64,000 nucleotides of DNA from an uncultured Aquimarina sp. (GCA_947493495.1 CANLRN010000011.1:1-64000), one strand, 5' to 3'. Shown: positions 17,432-27,249, counted from the stretch's first letter. Program-made: numbers and translations. Notes: generated by a model not told the origin, from the letters alone.

Positions 17432-18478
17432 ATGAAACATCTATCCTTATCTAAAATACTACTTGGTATATGTATTGTAACCATATTTATAGGTTGCGGG
17501 AGTAAAAAATCAGTACGTACAGAAGTCACAAAACCACCAATAGTTTCGCTAGATACTTCTGTAAAAAGGATTGGTATTCTAGATAGAAGTATCCCTTCTG
17601 ATGAGAGTGTGGGATTAGATCAGGTAGACAAAATACTGTCTATCGAAGGGAAGAAATTGGACGAAGATGGTGCAAAACAGGCACTCATTGCACTAAAAAC
17701 TTCTCTTTTACAAAATCCAAGATTTACAGATGTGAAAGTTTTAACTACCAGATTACAAGAAAATCCTGGAGGAGGAATTTTTCCTTCGGCTCTAAGTTGG
17801 GATCAAATAGAGGATTTATGTAAAAAAAATAATGTAGATGCCATTTTCACCTTGGCATTGTACGATACAGATGCTACGGCTACATATGATGTTAAAAACA
17901 CGAAGGTTGAAGGACCTCTTGGGATTGAAATTCCTGCGATTAGACATATCGTAAATATCATAACTCGTATCAAAACAGGATGGCGGATATATGATCCTGT
18001 AAATAAAAAGGTATGTGATCAATTGACCGTTAACGAAAAAACAACGGCTACAGGGAGTGGTATCAATCCAATAAAAGCCATTGAAGCTGCCAAAAATAGA
18101 AAACAATCAGTATTACAGATTAGTCAAAAAATTGGTAGTGATTATGCATTGAGGTTATTGCCATATAAAGATAATGTCTATAGAGATTATTATGTAAAAG
18201 CGACACCAAGTTTTGAAATGGCCAAACGCAGAGTAGAAACAGGACAATGGGAAGGTGCAGCAGAATTATGGGAGAAAGAAACAGCTAATCCTGATCCTGA
18301 AATTGCTGGTCAAGCTTGTTTTAATATGGCGTTTTATAACGAGATCAAAGGCGATTATACCAAAGCCATCGAATGGGCAACCAAATCATATACTGATTAT
18401 GAAAATAAAAATGCCTTACGATATATAGATGACCTTAAAGAACGTATCGAACATCAAGAAATAGTTGGAGAAAATTAA
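17432..18478 (+). CDS. DUF6340-like lipoprotein
   Basis: Lipoprotein signal ending FIGC (Cys22). The next 170 residues (VKRIGILDRSIPSD, LKTSLLQNPRFTDVKVLTTR, LCKKNNVDAIFTLALYDTD) have the pattern of the Bacteroidetes DUF6340 family, distantly like CsgG/TolB-type lipoproteins that probe or bind envelope components. The last 110 residues look like a TPR-type helical repeat (MAKRRVETGQWEGAAELWEKE, ACFNMAFYNEIKGDYTKAIE). Likely a periplasm-facing outer-membrane lipoprotein; molecular role unknown. It has its own terminator. Confidence 0.7.
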   Translation: MKHLSLSKILLGICIVTIFIGCGSKKSVRTEVTKPPIVSLDTSVKRIGILDRSIPSDESVGLDQVDKILSIEGKKLDEDGAKQALIALKTSLLQNPRFTDVKVLTTRLQENPGGGIFPSALSWDQIEDLCKKNNVDAIFTLALYDTDATATYDVKNTKVEGPLGIEIPAIRHIVNIITRIKTGWRIYDPVNKKVCDQLTVNEKTTATGSGINPIKAIEAAKNRKQSVLQISQKIGSDYALRLLPYKDNVYRDYYVKATPSFEMAKRRVETGQWEGAAELWEKETANPDPEIAGQACFNMAFYNEIKGDYTKAIEWATKSYTDYENKNALRYIDDLKERIEHQEIVGEN

Positions 18479-18496
18479 TTAATTCGGTATACAATA

Positions 18497-18540
18497 GATC
18501 TTTAAACCACCACCGTCATAAACGTGGCGGTTTAAAGATT
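18497..18540. terminator. Bidirectional hairpin terminator
   Basis: Near-perfect 15-16 bp stem (ATCTTTAAACCACCAC / GTGGCGGTTTAAAGAT) in the short gap between convergent genes ending at 18478 and 18558. Confidence 0.8.
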
Positions 18541-18557
18541 ATAAGTATTAGTATTTG

Positions 18558-18875
18558 CTATTGATATCCCTCAAGCATTTCTTGGATTTCTTCTGGACTC
18601 ATAAATCCGTAAGAAGCAAATATAATAATATAGAAAATGATTGTTAATACACTTAATATTAGTCCAATGATAGCTAATATTTTTCCAATTTTTACATTAT
18701 CATAAGCTAAATATAGCTCTGGATTCTCTTTGTATAATTCTGTTGCTTTTTTTGCCAATATAATTGCAATAACACCGAAAACTATACCAGGTAGGCCATA
18801 ACAACAACAGCCCAATAGTGATAAAATTCCGAATACTAAAATGAGGGTAGAATTTGGTAAATTTTGTTTTTCCAT
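18558..18875 (-). CDS. CCC-motif small membrane protein (DUF4190-like)
   Basis: 105 aa with two or three hydrophobic segments: residues 12-41 (LVFGILSLLGCCCYGLPGIV) and 67-92 (ILAIIGLILSVLTIIFYIII). The Cys triplet after LSLLG, a Gly-rich turn and a basic helix (AKKATELYKENPE) match the family annotated in flavobacteria as CCC-motif membrane proteins. No enzyme activity is implied. It sits 13 bases after a DUF2752 gene on the same strand; these two often occur together, so they are probably one transcript. Confidence 0.8.
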   Translation of the reverse strand: MEKQNLPNSTLILVFGILSLLGCCCYGLPGIVFGVIAIILAKKATELYKENPELYLAYDNVKIGKILAIIGLILSVLTIIFYIIIFASYGFMSPEEIQEMLEGYQ

Positions 18876-18888
18876 AATAATTTGTTGA

Positions 18889-19173
18889 TTAGTTAAATAT
18901 AATTTTCATTTTGATCAAATAGCTAACTATCATAGTAAGTGCTGTTATGATAGCTAATCCAACCTTTACTATCCAATCGTATTTGAATTTTAAAAAAAAA
19001 TTACTTCCAATAAATAAGAGAAGTACTAAAAGCGGATAAATTGCTGGATATAATTGAAAAGCAGCAATAAATTCTCCTTTAAACAAAAGGGCAATTGACC
19101 GCTGTAAACCACAGCCTAAACAGTCTATCCCAAATAGTTTTTTGTTTAAGCAAGGTAGCATGTATTTTTCCAA
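18889..19173 (-). CDS. DUF2752 membrane protein
   Basis: A small inner-membrane protein with the DUF2752 signature CLNKKLFGIDCLGCGLQRSI, in which a Cys pair and GCG precede a helix, followed by two hydrophobic helices (about residues 45-61 and 69-90). The start used is TTG at 19173 (MEKYMLPC...); an ATG four codons in (19161) is the alternative. Family function is unknown. It is probably the first gene of a two-gene operon with the CCC-motif protein. Confidence 0.8.
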   Translation of the reverse strand: MEKYMLPCLNKKLFGIDCLGCGLQRSIALLFKGEFIAAFQLYPAIYPLLVLLLFIGSNFFLKFKYDWIVKVGLAIITALTMIVSYLIKMKIIFN

Positions 19174-19357
19174 GAAAAAGTTTTATGTGATTGAATAGTA
19201 CAATATACATAATTTAGCGATTAGTATTCATTAAAAATAAACTTTGAAGAACCAATGGGTTTTAAAAATAGTATTAACGATAAGTTTAATTAACTATTTT
19301 TTTCATACTCAGACAAAAAATGAATAAAAAGAGGAGTTCATTTTATATTTTTGCCGA

Positions 19358-19576
19358 ATGAGTTTAGAAAAATTAAAAAAAATTGGGAGTATCGTTTTAA
19401 TACTTCTTGGGGCTATAGCATTGCTAATAGAATTAGGAGCATCTACAAAGAATTATTACATTCAAAGCTTTGGAATACTTTGTTTAATGTCAGGATTATT
19501 TATGGTTAATATGACCCTAAGCTCTCGATCAACCGAAGAACAAGATACTATCAGTAAAATTGAAGAAGAAGAATAG
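19358..19576 (+). CDS. Small two-helix membrane protein
   Basis: 72 aa with two predicted membrane helices (IGSIVLILLGAIALLIELG and FGILCLMSGLFMVNMTLS) and a charged tail (EEQDTISKIEEEE). A TATTTTTG box ends only four bases before the ATG, so the message may have almost no leader if that box is used. It is two bases before the Smr gene, so the two are co-transcribed. No family recognised. Confidence 0.65.
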   Translation: MSLEKLKKIGSIVLILLGAIALLIELGASTKNYYIQSFGILCLMSGLFMVNMTLSSRSTEEQDTISKIEEEE

Positions 19577-19578
19577 TC

Positions 19579-20133
19579 ATGATCAAAATAGGTGATAAAG
19601 TTTCGGTATTGGATGAACCGATAAAGGGGATTGTAGTATCTATTGATGGAACAGAGGTTACGATTAGTACTGATGATGGTTTTGATATGTCGTTTTCTAT
19701 TAATGAACTGGTAAAAGAACACTCAGAAACACTAATTATTCCTTCTTACGAGGAGATTCATAAAAACGTACAGGATAAAGAAGTTTTTAAAAAAAAGCCA
19801 AAAAGACCTATTGCCAAACCTAAACAGCGTGTAAAACCACCTATGGAGGTAGATCTTCATATTCATAAACTGATTAAGTCAACCAAAGGTATGACTAATT
19901 ACGATATGGTAACATTACAGGTAGATACCGCAAAAAGACAATTAGATTTTGCTATTCATAAGCGTATTCCCAGAGTAGTATTTATTCACGGCGTTGGACA
20001 AGGCGTACTAAAAGAAGAACTAAAATATTTATTTGGCAGGTATGAAAACCTAAGTGTTTCTGAGGCAGATTATAAGAAATATGGATTAGGTGCGATGGAG
20101 GTGTATATCATACAAAATCCAAAAACTAATTAA
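19579..20133 (+). CDS. Smr (MutS2 C-terminal) domain protein
   Basis: The N-terminal 60 residues form a small beta domain (IGDKVSVLDEPIKGIVVSID), then a basic Lys/Pro linker (KKKPKRPIAKPKQRVKPP), then an Smr domain with DLHIHKL and the nucleotide-binding loop VVFIHGVGQGVLKEEL. Smr domains bind or nick nucleic acids in repair or ribosome rescue; stand-alone flavobacterial versions with this N-terminal part (DUF2027-like) are common. It is cytoplasmic. Its 3' end overlaps the convergent gene at 20126 by eight bases. Confidence 0.85.
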   Translation: MIKIGDKVSVLDEPIKGIVVSIDGTEVTISTDDGFDMSFSINELVKEHSETLIIPSYEEIHKNVQDKEVFKKKPKRPIAKPKQRVKPPMEVDLHIHKLIKSTKGMTNYDMVTLQVDTAKRQLDFAIHKRIPRVVFIHGVGQGVLKEELKYLFGRYENLSVSEADYKKYGLGAMEVYIIQNPKTN

Positions 20134-20650
20134 CTTCTATTGTATCAGAACCTAATTCGATGAGTTCTCTTCGTATGGCAATTCCATTACCACTTAAGGT
20201 AATATTTTTTAATGTAACAGTTCTGGTGTACATATTATCAGCAATTAGAGTGTAGCTAATTTCTAGCGTTCCATTGCTACTAATTAATTCGTTAGTGACA
20301 TTAATACCGCTAGGAGGTATACTATTACAATAATAATCTGCTCCTACAATATTCGTGTCAAATTCGCGGTATATAAATTGATTCGTAGCACTAAGTGGAA
20401 TAGAAGTAGGTTCTGTTGTAGAAATATCGGCAATTTCTGGAGTACTATCAAAAGAAGTACTAGTAAAGTTTACAGATAGTGCACGAGTAGAGGGGTCAGA
20501 TGTTTTAAAAAACACAAATGTATTATCATTCACATTAGAGCAATTTTCTAACATACCTTCAAAATCGACAGTAATATCTATAGTATCACCCTCGCTACAG
20601 CTACTTATCATACATACACATACTACTATTATGTACAATTTATATATCAT
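20126..20650 (-). CDS. Lipoprotein, short paralogue of the next gene upstream
   Basis: The ATG at 20650 is chosen because it gives a clean lipoprotein signal, MIYKLYIIVVCVCMISSC; a longer frame to 20740 would run into the upstream gene. The mature part shows CSNVNDNTFVFFKTSDPSTR, IYREFDTNIVGADYYCNSIP and PSGINVTNELISSNGTLEI. All three are echoed in the protein encoded at 20661-21680, which has an extra calcium-type repeat block. Only 10 bases separate the two, so they form one operon. Beta-rich and surface-facing; function unknown. Confidence 0.75.
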   Translation of the reverse strand: MIYKLYIIVVCVCMISSCSEGDTIDITVDFEGMLENCSNVNDNTFVFFKTSDPSTRALSVNFTSTSFDSTPEIADISTTEPTSIPLSATNQFIYREFDTNIVGADYYCNSIPPSGINVTNELISSNGTLEISYTLIADNMYTRTVTLKNITLSGNGIAIRRELIELGSDTIEVN

Positions 20651-20660
20651 AGTTTCTTTT

Positions 20661-21680
20661 TTAATTATTTGGTATTTGTACTGTAACATCTCTGAATCCA
20701 AAAGAGAATTGATTTTCTGTAAACTGCTCAACTTCTTCATTAAATTTTAGTTCTGTAATCAACACAGTAGTTCTAAATATTGTACTCACCGTATTTGGCA
20801 GATTAGGAGGGATATTTAATATAGGGTTATCTGTATCGTTAATAGTAAGAATGCCATCACCATCATCATCATTATCAAGATAATTAGGAATACCATCATT
20901 ATCCGTATCATCATCTCTAGGGTTTCCATTGCCATTAATATCTTCATTCCTTGTCAGAATTCCGTCACCATCATCATCATCATCCTTATAATTAGGGGTA
21001 TTGTCTCCGTCAGTATCTAAAGGGCTGTCGTCATTAGGATCTCCATTTGGGAATTCAGCACTGGTGAGGATATTATCATTATCATCATCTTGATCCTTAA
21101 AATCTGGAATCATATCATCATCAGAATTATACCCTTCTTCTATACTATTATTTTCATCACCTATGGTATTATTAGCCATATCATCATCCAGATAATTTGG
21201 GACACCATCTTCATCAGGATCATCTTGTGGGTCTATACTGCTGTTAGGAGATTCTAATATTGCTTCTATACCATCATTATCATCTTCGTTAATAATTTGA
21301 TTAATAATTTCAGCTGTTCCACTAGTACTTACTAATTCCTCGGTTACTCTTATACCTGAATCTGGTATAGAACTGCAATAATAATCTGCTGTAATCGAAG
21401 TGTTAAACTGTCGATATACTAATGCATTATTTGGATCTTCTAAGTTAATTGTAATAGGCATAGCAGTTTCTGCTCTTTCTGAATAGGTAGTTTCAATAAA
21501 ATTATAAGATATAGCTTCATTCGTAGAAGTATTTATCTTAAAAAACACAAATTCATTAGGAATTGCACCCTCGCATAGTTGGAGATTTACGTCATCAAAC
21601 TCAAAGCTAGTAACGATGATATCACCATCATCACACGAAAAAGTAAAAAGAAGAAGTGCTATGTATGTTAATTTTCTCAA
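20661..21680 (-). CDS. Lipoprotein with inserted thrombospondin type 3-like calcium repeats
   Basis: The start is taken as TTG at 21680 because it gives a compact lipoprotein signal (RKLTYIALLLFTFSC); a GTG 15 codons earlier is possible. The first 120 residues match the neighbouring small paralogue (FVFFKINTSTNEAIS, VYRQFNTSITADYYCSSIPD). A block of about 150 residues follows with repeated D-x-D-x-D-G motifs (DPDEDGVPNYLDDD, DTDGDNTPNYKDDDDDGDG, DTDNDGIPNYLDND), the thrombospondin type 3 pattern that binds calcium. The last 50 residues return to the beta domain. Function unknown; surface structure likely. Confidence 0.75.
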   Translation of the reverse strand: MRKLTYIALLLFTFSCDDGDIIVTSFEFDDVNLQLCEGAIPNEFVFFKINTSTNEAISYNFIETTYSERAETAMPITINLEDPNNALVYRQFNTSITADYYCSSIPDSGIRVTEELVSTSGTAEIINQIINEDDNDGIEAILESPNSSIDPQDDPDEDGVPNYLDDDMANNTIGDENNSIEEGYNSDDDMIPDFKDQDDDNDNILTSAEFPNGDPNDDSPLDTDGDNTPNYKDDDDDGDGILTRNEDINGNGNPRDDDTDNDGIPNYLDNDDDGDGILTINDTDNPILNIPPNLPNTVSTIFRTTVLITELKFNEEVEQFTENQFSFGFRDVTVQIPNN

Positions 21681-21909
21681 AATTCTTTTTTTTAATAAAG
21701 ACGAACAATTTTGTTGAATGTTCACAGAAAAATCTTTTTTATGTTTTTTTTACAAAAATAATTCAAATGAAAGATTATAACGTGTACTAATAGGAATAAT
21801 TTTATTTGAGTTATATTTGGCTTCTTAAAATAAGAATATACTAAAGAAGTTGATGTGTTTTTACAATTACTTTAATTTATGTTTAATAAATCTATTTTTT
21901 TTGAGTTTT

Positions 21910-23058
21910 ATGCAAAAAATTTATTTTGATAGTGCTGCTACTACATCATTACGTCCAGAGGTAATCGATACGATGGTTTCGGTTTTAAAAGAAGATTTTG
22001 GGAATCCTTCGTCCACTCATACATATGGGCGATCTGCAAAGAATCATATCGAGCATGCAAGAAAGAATATCGCTAAACATCTAGGAGTTAAAGCTTCTGA
22101 AATAATCTTCACTTCTGGAGGAACAGAGGCAGATAATCTGGCATTGAATAGTGCTGTGAGAGACCTAGGTATACAGCATATTATTACCTCTAGAATTGAA
22201 CACCACGCAGTATTACATACAATACAAAAAATACAATCACAAACGGGAGTAACTGTAAGTTATGTGAATATTAATACAGATGGCTCTGTAGATTATGCTC
22301 ATTTAGAGCAATTGTTAGATAGTATATCGTCTAAAAAGCTGGTAAGTTTGATGCATATAAATAATGAAGTTGGAACGATATTAGATATTCATAGGGTAGG
22401 AAACTTGTGTAAGGAATATGATTCGCTTTTTCATAGTGATATGGTTCAGTCTATAGGTCATTTTGATGTTAATTTAAAAGAACTACATATTGATTTTACA
22501 GCAGCTAGCGCTCATAAATTTCACGGTCCTAAAGGAGTTGGTTTTGCTTATATACGAAAAAACTCTGGGATTAGACCATTAATTTATGGAGGAGAGCAGG
22601 AGAGAGGCCATAGAGGAGGCACTGAAGGAGTACACAATATCGCAGGGATGGACACCGCATTGCAATTAGCATATGAACACCTAGATGAAGAAAAGGCATA
22701 TGTTTCTGATCTTAAGAAATATTTTATAGATCAATTACATCAACATATACCTGGTATAAAATTTAATGCGAATTGTAATGATATGGTACATAGTACATAT
22801 ACATTGATTAATGTATGTGTTCCTGTATCTCCAGAAAAAGCAGGGATTCTGTTATTCCAATTAGACATTCAAGGAATTGCTTGTTCTAAGGGTAGTGCTT
22901 GCCAGAGTGGTAGTAGTATGGGTTCTCATGTGCTTACAGAAATCCTCTCAGAAGAAGATCTGCAAAAACCATCAATCAGGTTTTCATTCTCTAAATATAA
23001 TACCAAAGATGAAGTGGATTATGTTATTGAACATCTAAAGAATTTTATAGAAAATTAA
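21910..23058 (+). CDS. Cysteine desulfurase (NifS/IscS-like)
   Basis: A PLP enzyme that takes sulfur from L-cysteine for Fe-S clusters or thio-modified tRNA. From the ATG at 21910 it is 382 aa: MQKIYFDSAATTSLRPEV, ASEIIFTSGGTEADNLAL, the PLP lysine Lys203 in ASAHKFHGPKG, and the catalytic loop with Cys331 in SKGSAC. An upstream in-frame ATG would add 20 hydrophobic residues not found in the family. It is monocistronic; its stop overlaps the convergent TonB receptor gene by four bases. Which pathway it serves (Fe-S or tRNA) cannot be told from context. Confidence 0.92.
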   Translation: MQKIYFDSAATTSLRPEVIDTMVSVLKEDFGNPSSTHTYGRSAKNHIEHARKNIAKHLGVKASEIIFTSGGTEADNLALNSAVRDLGIQHIITSRIEHHAVLHTIQKIQSQTGVTVSYVNINTDGSVDYAHLEQLLDSISSKKLVSLMHINNEVGTILDIHRVGNLCKEYDSLFHSDMVQSIGHFDVNLKELHIDFTAASAHKFHGPKGVGFAYIRKNSGIRPLIYGGEQERGHRGGTEGVHNIAGMDTALQLAYEHLDEEKAYVSDLKKYFIDQLHQHIPGIKFNANCNDMVHSTYTLINVCVPVSPEKAGILLFQLDIQGIACSKGSACQSGSSMGSHVLTEILSEEDLQKPSIRFSFSKYNTKDEVDYVIEHLKNFIEN

Positions 23059-25547
23059 AACTTCATCCCAAATCGTACATTAAATACCCTTGGAGTTAAG
23101 AAATTAGGAATAGAGAATTGCTGCCGTGATGCTGCATCTCTAACAAATGTATTGGTAATAGAGTTTTGATTATCAAAAACATTAAAAATTTCAACACCTA
23201 GATTTAACTCTCTAAATTTATTAAAGAAACTACTTTCCTTTTTGGGCCTCTTATTTTGATCAACAATAATGTAGGATATCCCTAGATCTGCTCTTCTATA
23301 ATCTCTAAGTCTTAGATCTCTAAAGTTTTCTCCTCGGCTATTTTCTTGATAAGGATCTGCATAATTAGGAGTTCCCCCAGGTACACCTGTTTGGTATAAT
23401 AGATTGAGGTACATTTTTAGATTAGGAATGGTAGGGACATAATCCTGTAAAAGCATACCAACTTTTACTCGTTGGTCAGTTGGTCTTGCTATATACCCTC
23501 TATTATCTAAATTTTCTTCTGTTTTTAAAAGTCCTAGACTTACCCAACTTTCTGTACCAGGAACAAATTCTCCATTTAATCTTAAGTCAAACCCTGCTGC
23601 ATATGCTTCGGCATTATTATCTGCACGGTATCGTATTCGCACATTGTCTATTGTGTAGGGATTGACATCTGTTAGTATTTTGTAGAAAGCCTCTGTTGTT
23701 AATGTAAAAGGTCTGTCCCATAATAAAAAGCTATAATCGCTGCCAGCTACGATATGTATAGATTGTTGCGCTTTTACCTGAGGCTGAACAGCTCCTTGAA
23801 TGTCTCTTAATTCTCTGTAAAAGGGTGGTTGATGATAGAAGCCACCAGAGAGGCGAAAGATCATATTTTTTTTCCAATCGGGTTTAATAGCTACTTGTAC
23901 TCTGGGACTAAAAACGGTTTGCGAGTTGCTAGTGATTCCATCTCCAGAGACATTCCAATTGTGCGCACGTACGCCAATATTAGCCCATATATCATGATCC
24001 TTAATATTAGAACGAACGCTGTACTGAGCATATCCAGAAAAGCGATCAATTTGCACATTATTAGTGGCTCTAACACTATTAAAAGGAACAATTGGACTAG
24101 CAAAAGGGTTATAAGGTTGATCGTTTATAAAATCATTTAATGGAGGACGAATAGAAAAACCTGCAGAATCAATAATCTCGAATTCCTGAATTCTATCTTT
24201 TATGTCCTCTGAAGTGTATTTAATCCCCCAGTCTATTTGATGTTGATCAGCAATATAGGTTCCTTTATGCTCTGCATTAAAGATGAGAGCATCCAGATCA
24301 TTTCTTGCATGTGTCAGTTGAGAACCAGCACTTCTAAAAAATTCTACACTGCCTAAGTCTTCGCTGCCAATATCTGTATTTACATCTCCTAACCCATATT
24401 CTGCAAAAATATCGAAATACTCTTGTTCTTGTGTGTGATATGCAGACCCAATGAACTTCAATGTTAGGTTTTCATTAGGCTTATAAGAACCTTTTAATGC
24501 TCCAAAATATGTTCTGTAACGATCTTCTTCGTTACCTCTGTAATTTATTCTCAGCGCTTGATTTATCTGTAATGTCCCAAAATTAGTAATTCTTGTTAGA
24601 GGTTCGTAGTCATAATCATTGATGGCAATATTGCCTAAGAATCCTAATTCGAACTTTTCAGTGATGTTATATGATAAATAGGTCTGTACATCTACAAACC
24701 TAGGTCTAAAATTAGTCTCAGTTTGTCTAGCATCTACTAACAGGCTGTTGTCTCTGTAGCGCACGCCGATAACACCAGAAAGTTTTTTGTTTTTTGATAT
24801 ACTACCCGCAGAAATACTACCTCCTAGAAGGCTTACATCTGCAGTTAAATCGAAACGGGTAGGTCTACGATATGTGATGTCTAGAACAGATGATAACTTG
24901 TCTCCGTATTTTGCCTGAAAACCTCCAGCAGAGAAATCTACATTTCTTACCAGATCAGTATTCACAAAACTTAAGCCTTCTTGCTGTCCTGATCTAATTA
25001 GAAATGGACGATATACTTCAATTTCATTTACATATACTAAGTTTTCATCAAAATTACCTCCTCTAACAGAGTATTGAGTGCTTAATTCATTATTAGAACT
25101 TACACCTGGTAAGGTTTTTAATAAGCCTTCGACTCCAGGATTGGCAGAAGGGGTTAACCTAATGGTTTCTGGATCTAGCGTAGTAATACCTTCTACTATT
25201 TTCTTTTCACGACCAGTAATTATTACTTCGCTAATTTGCTCAATGTTATTTTTTAGTACTGGGTTTAATTCATACTCCTGATTTTCTTTTAGATTAATAG
25301 TGAATACCATATTTTTAAGACCGATATGTGTAATTCTAATACGTACATCTTTATTTGCAGGTATGGATAATATATATACTCCATTTTTATTGGTCAATGT
25401 ACCTTCATTTCCATAAGAAATATTAGCACCTACTATTGGTTTATTTGATTCATCTAGTATAATACCCTTTACAGTAGCATTTTGAGCAAAAGAAGAGAGG
25501 CTTATAAAAATCAAAAAAAAGAATAGGGGATAATGAATTTTTTTCAA
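23055..25547 (-). CDS. TonB-dependent outer-membrane receptor
   Basis: An energised outer-membrane gate for a large or scarce ligand. No ATG precedes the signal peptide; TTG at 25547 gives the natural start (KKIHYPLFFFLIFISLSSFA) and a 13-bp gap from the upstream stop, whereas the open frame begins with another TTG at 25589. After the signal comes a carboxypeptidase-regulatory-like domain (VKGIILDESNKPIVGANISY), then a plug (EVIITGREKKIVEGITTLDP, YSVRGGNFDENLVYVNEIEV), then a beta-barrel ending TPRVFNVRFGMKF. There is no SusD partner, so it is not a typical polysaccharide pair. It follows the M23 peptidase gene in one operon. Confidence 0.9.
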   Translation of the reverse strand: MKKIHYPLFFFLIFISLSSFAQNATVKGIILDESNKPIVGANISYGNEGTLTNKNGVYILSIPANKDVRIRITHIGLKNMVFTINLKENQEYELNPVLKNNIEQISEVIITGREKKIVEGITTLDPETIRLTPSANPGVEGLLKTLPGVSSNNELSTQYSVRGGNFDENLVYVNEIEVYRPFLIRSGQQEGLSFVNTDLVRNVDFSAGGFQAKYGDKLSSVLDITYRRPTRFDLTADVSLLGGSISAGSISKNKKLSGVIGVRYRDNSLLVDARQTETNFRPRFVDVQTYLSYNITEKFELGFLGNIAINDYDYEPLTRITNFGTLQINQALRINYRGNEEDRYRTYFGALKGSYKPNENLTLKFIGSAYHTQEQEYFDIFAEYGLGDVNTDIGSEDLGSVEFFRSAGSQLTHARNDLDALIFNAEHKGTYIADQHQIDWGIKYTSEDIKDRIQEFEIIDSAGFSIRPPLNDFINDQPYNPFASPIVPFNSVRATNNVQIDRFSGYAQYSVRSNIKDHDIWANIGVRAHNWNVSGDGITSNSQTVFSPRVQVAIKPDWKKNMIFRLSGGFYHQPPFYRELRDIQGAVQPQVKAQQSIHIVAGSDYSFLLWDRPFTLTTEAFYKILTDVNPYTIDNVRIRYRADNNAEAYAAGFDLRLNGEFVPGTESWVSLGLLKTEENLDNRGYIARPTDQRVKVGMLLQDYVPTIPNLKMYLNLLYQTGVPGGTPNYADPYQENSRGENFRDLRLRDYRRADLGISYIIVDQNKRPKKESSFFNKFRELNLGVEIFNVFDNQNSITNTFVRDAASRQQFSIPNFLTPRVFNVRFGMKF

Positions 25548-25560
25548 AAAAGTATAGTGT

Positions 25561-27249
25561 TTAAGGTTTTCTATAGAATGTAGCTTCAAATGTATTATTA
25601 TTTCCTACTTTATCTAACACAATAAGTTTAAATTTATTTTCTTTAGCTGCAATAACTTTATCATTAAAGTCATATTTAAGCATTCCTGTCTTATAATCAT
25701 ACTCCATCAAAACAAATTTTCCGTTGATAGTCGCACGATAGCTTTTTATATCAGTGTGTTCATCATTGATTTTAATTTTTAAGTATTTTTCGGCAGATAT
25801 CCATTTTTTATCAGAAAAATTTACTGGAACTATTGTTGGTTTTTTTGTGTCTGTAAATAATGTATAGCTACCAAGAGTTCTGGTTCTGATAGAAAACCGA
25901 TTTCCTTTTCGAGTAGTTCTATTGTAATAATGCTTTTTTTTAGTAACAATTCTTCCGATGTATAGCTTTTTTTTATCGGTAGCACTATATTTAGAAACGT
26001 CAAAAACCAGTGTCATATTTTTGTGTAATGGAATCTCATCTTTGTGTATGTGGATAGTATCTCCATTGGTTTTAATATCTAGATAAGTATCTTCATATAA
26101 ACTTCCTTTTGGGATATACATATCAAAGATTCCAGAACTGTATGTGAAGTTTTCTTTGTGTTTCACTTCATTTTGGGTAATTGTTGTTTTGGTTTTTGAG
26201 ATTTCATCTTCCTGTTTGCCCTCTACTGGAATATGTATTGTAGTTGTATTGTCTTTAAAATCCTTAACAAATACTTTAAGTGTGTATGATAAACTATCTT
26301 CTATCTTGATCTTGCCGTTATTGATTACATTACTATATATAGATAAGGGATTATTAGGTTCGACAAAAAGTTTGCTAATTCTACTTCGATTTGTTTTATA
26401 ATATCCATAATCGATAAGCCTATTGATGTATCTGGTCTCAGAAAAAGAAAACTTATTCATGGTAAGTCTAAAATTTTCTTGCCCATTTACTGTTGTTATA
26501 ATTTCATAAATTCCATTTTTGTTGGTAGATAGATTTTGTTGATCTATAGTAGATACACCAATACCTATTTGACCATGAGCACTAATGCTTTCGGTTTTGA
26601 AACTTCCATCTTTTTGTGGGGTTAATCGAAGTTTGATAGGCTTTTGAGAACTGTTGCAATGAGATTTCTTATCCAGACTATATAGCCACAGACTGTTAAT
26701 TATAGGTTTTTTAGTGTCCTCTACATCAATTCCAAAAATTAACGGATTCATAGGCCTGGCTCTATTGTCTCTAATCTCGAAATGAAGATGTGGACCACCA
26801 CTACCACCCGTATTACCACTATACGCAATTATATCACCTTTATTCACTTTTAGTGTCTCAGCTTTCGGGAATAACTCTATTTCATATGATTCTTTGGCAT
26901 ATTGTCTTTTCTTTACATAGGCTTCAATTTCTGGAGAGAATTTTTGTAGATGTGCATATACAGATGTATATCCATTGGGATGTGAAATATATATAGCTTT
27001 TCCATATCCAGAATGTGAGATTTTTATTCTACTTATATTTCCAGACGCAGCTGCATATACTTGTAAGCCTTCTTCACCTTGTGTTTTGAGATCTATTCCA
27101 GAATGAAAATGATTAGATCTTAGTTCACCATAGGTGCCAGATACGGCTAGAGGTATATCTAGGGGATGAATAAAATAATTTTTTGGAATATTTTTCTGAC
27201 CGTATCCTATCGATAAGTATAGAAAACATAATATAATAAGTGCTCGCAT
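25561..27249 (-). CDS. M23 family (LytM-type) metallopeptidase
   Basis: An exported zinc peptidase, likely cutting peptidoglycan cross-bridges. Signal peptide MRALIILCFLYLSIGYGQ. The M23 domain is at about 27-175, with the first zinc motif HFHSGIDLK and the second HLHFEIR after GNTGGSGGP. The rest (about 180-562) is a beta-rich region of Ig-like strands ending KLIVLDKVGNNNTFEATFYRKP, common in the long Bacteroidetes M23 proteins. It lies 13 bp upstream of the TonB receptor gene on the same strand. Confidence 0.88.
   Translation of the reverse strand: MRALIILCFLYLSIGYGQKNIPKNYFIHPLDIPLAVSGTYGELRSNHFHSGIDLKTQGEEGLQVYAAASGNISRIKISHSGYGKAIYISHPNGYTSVYAHLQKFSPEIEAYVKKRQYAKESYEIELFPKAETLKVNKGDIIAYSGNTGGSGGPHLHFEIRDNRARPMNPLIFGIDVEDTKKPIINSLWLYSLDKKSHCNSSQKPIKLRLTPQKDGSFKTESISAHGQIGIGVSTIDQQNLSTNKNGIYEIITTVNGQENFRLTMNKFSFSETRYINRLIDYGYYKTNRSRISKLFVEPNNPLSIYSNVINNGKIKIEDSLSYTLKVFVKDFKDNTTTIHIPVEGKQEDEISKTKTTITQNEVKHKENFTYSSGIFDMYIPKGSLYEDTYLDIKTNGDTIHIHKDEIPLHKNMTLVFDVSKYSATDKKKLYIGRIVTKKKHYYNRTTRKGNRFSIRTRTLGSYTLFTDTKKPTIVPVNFSDKKWISAEKYLKIKINDEHTDIKSYRATINGKFVLMEYDYKTGMLKYDFNDKVIAAKENKFKLIVLDKVGNNNTFEATFYRKP

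Noticed and set aside
20651..20740. Extended N-terminus for the lipoprotein ending at 20126
   Set aside because: The extension overlaps the upstream gene and would bury the lipoprotein signal; the ATG at 20650 is clearly better.
21850..21909. Longer start for the cysteine desulfurase
   Set aside because: It adds 20 hydrophobic residues not seen in the family; MQKIYFDSAATT is the standard beginning.
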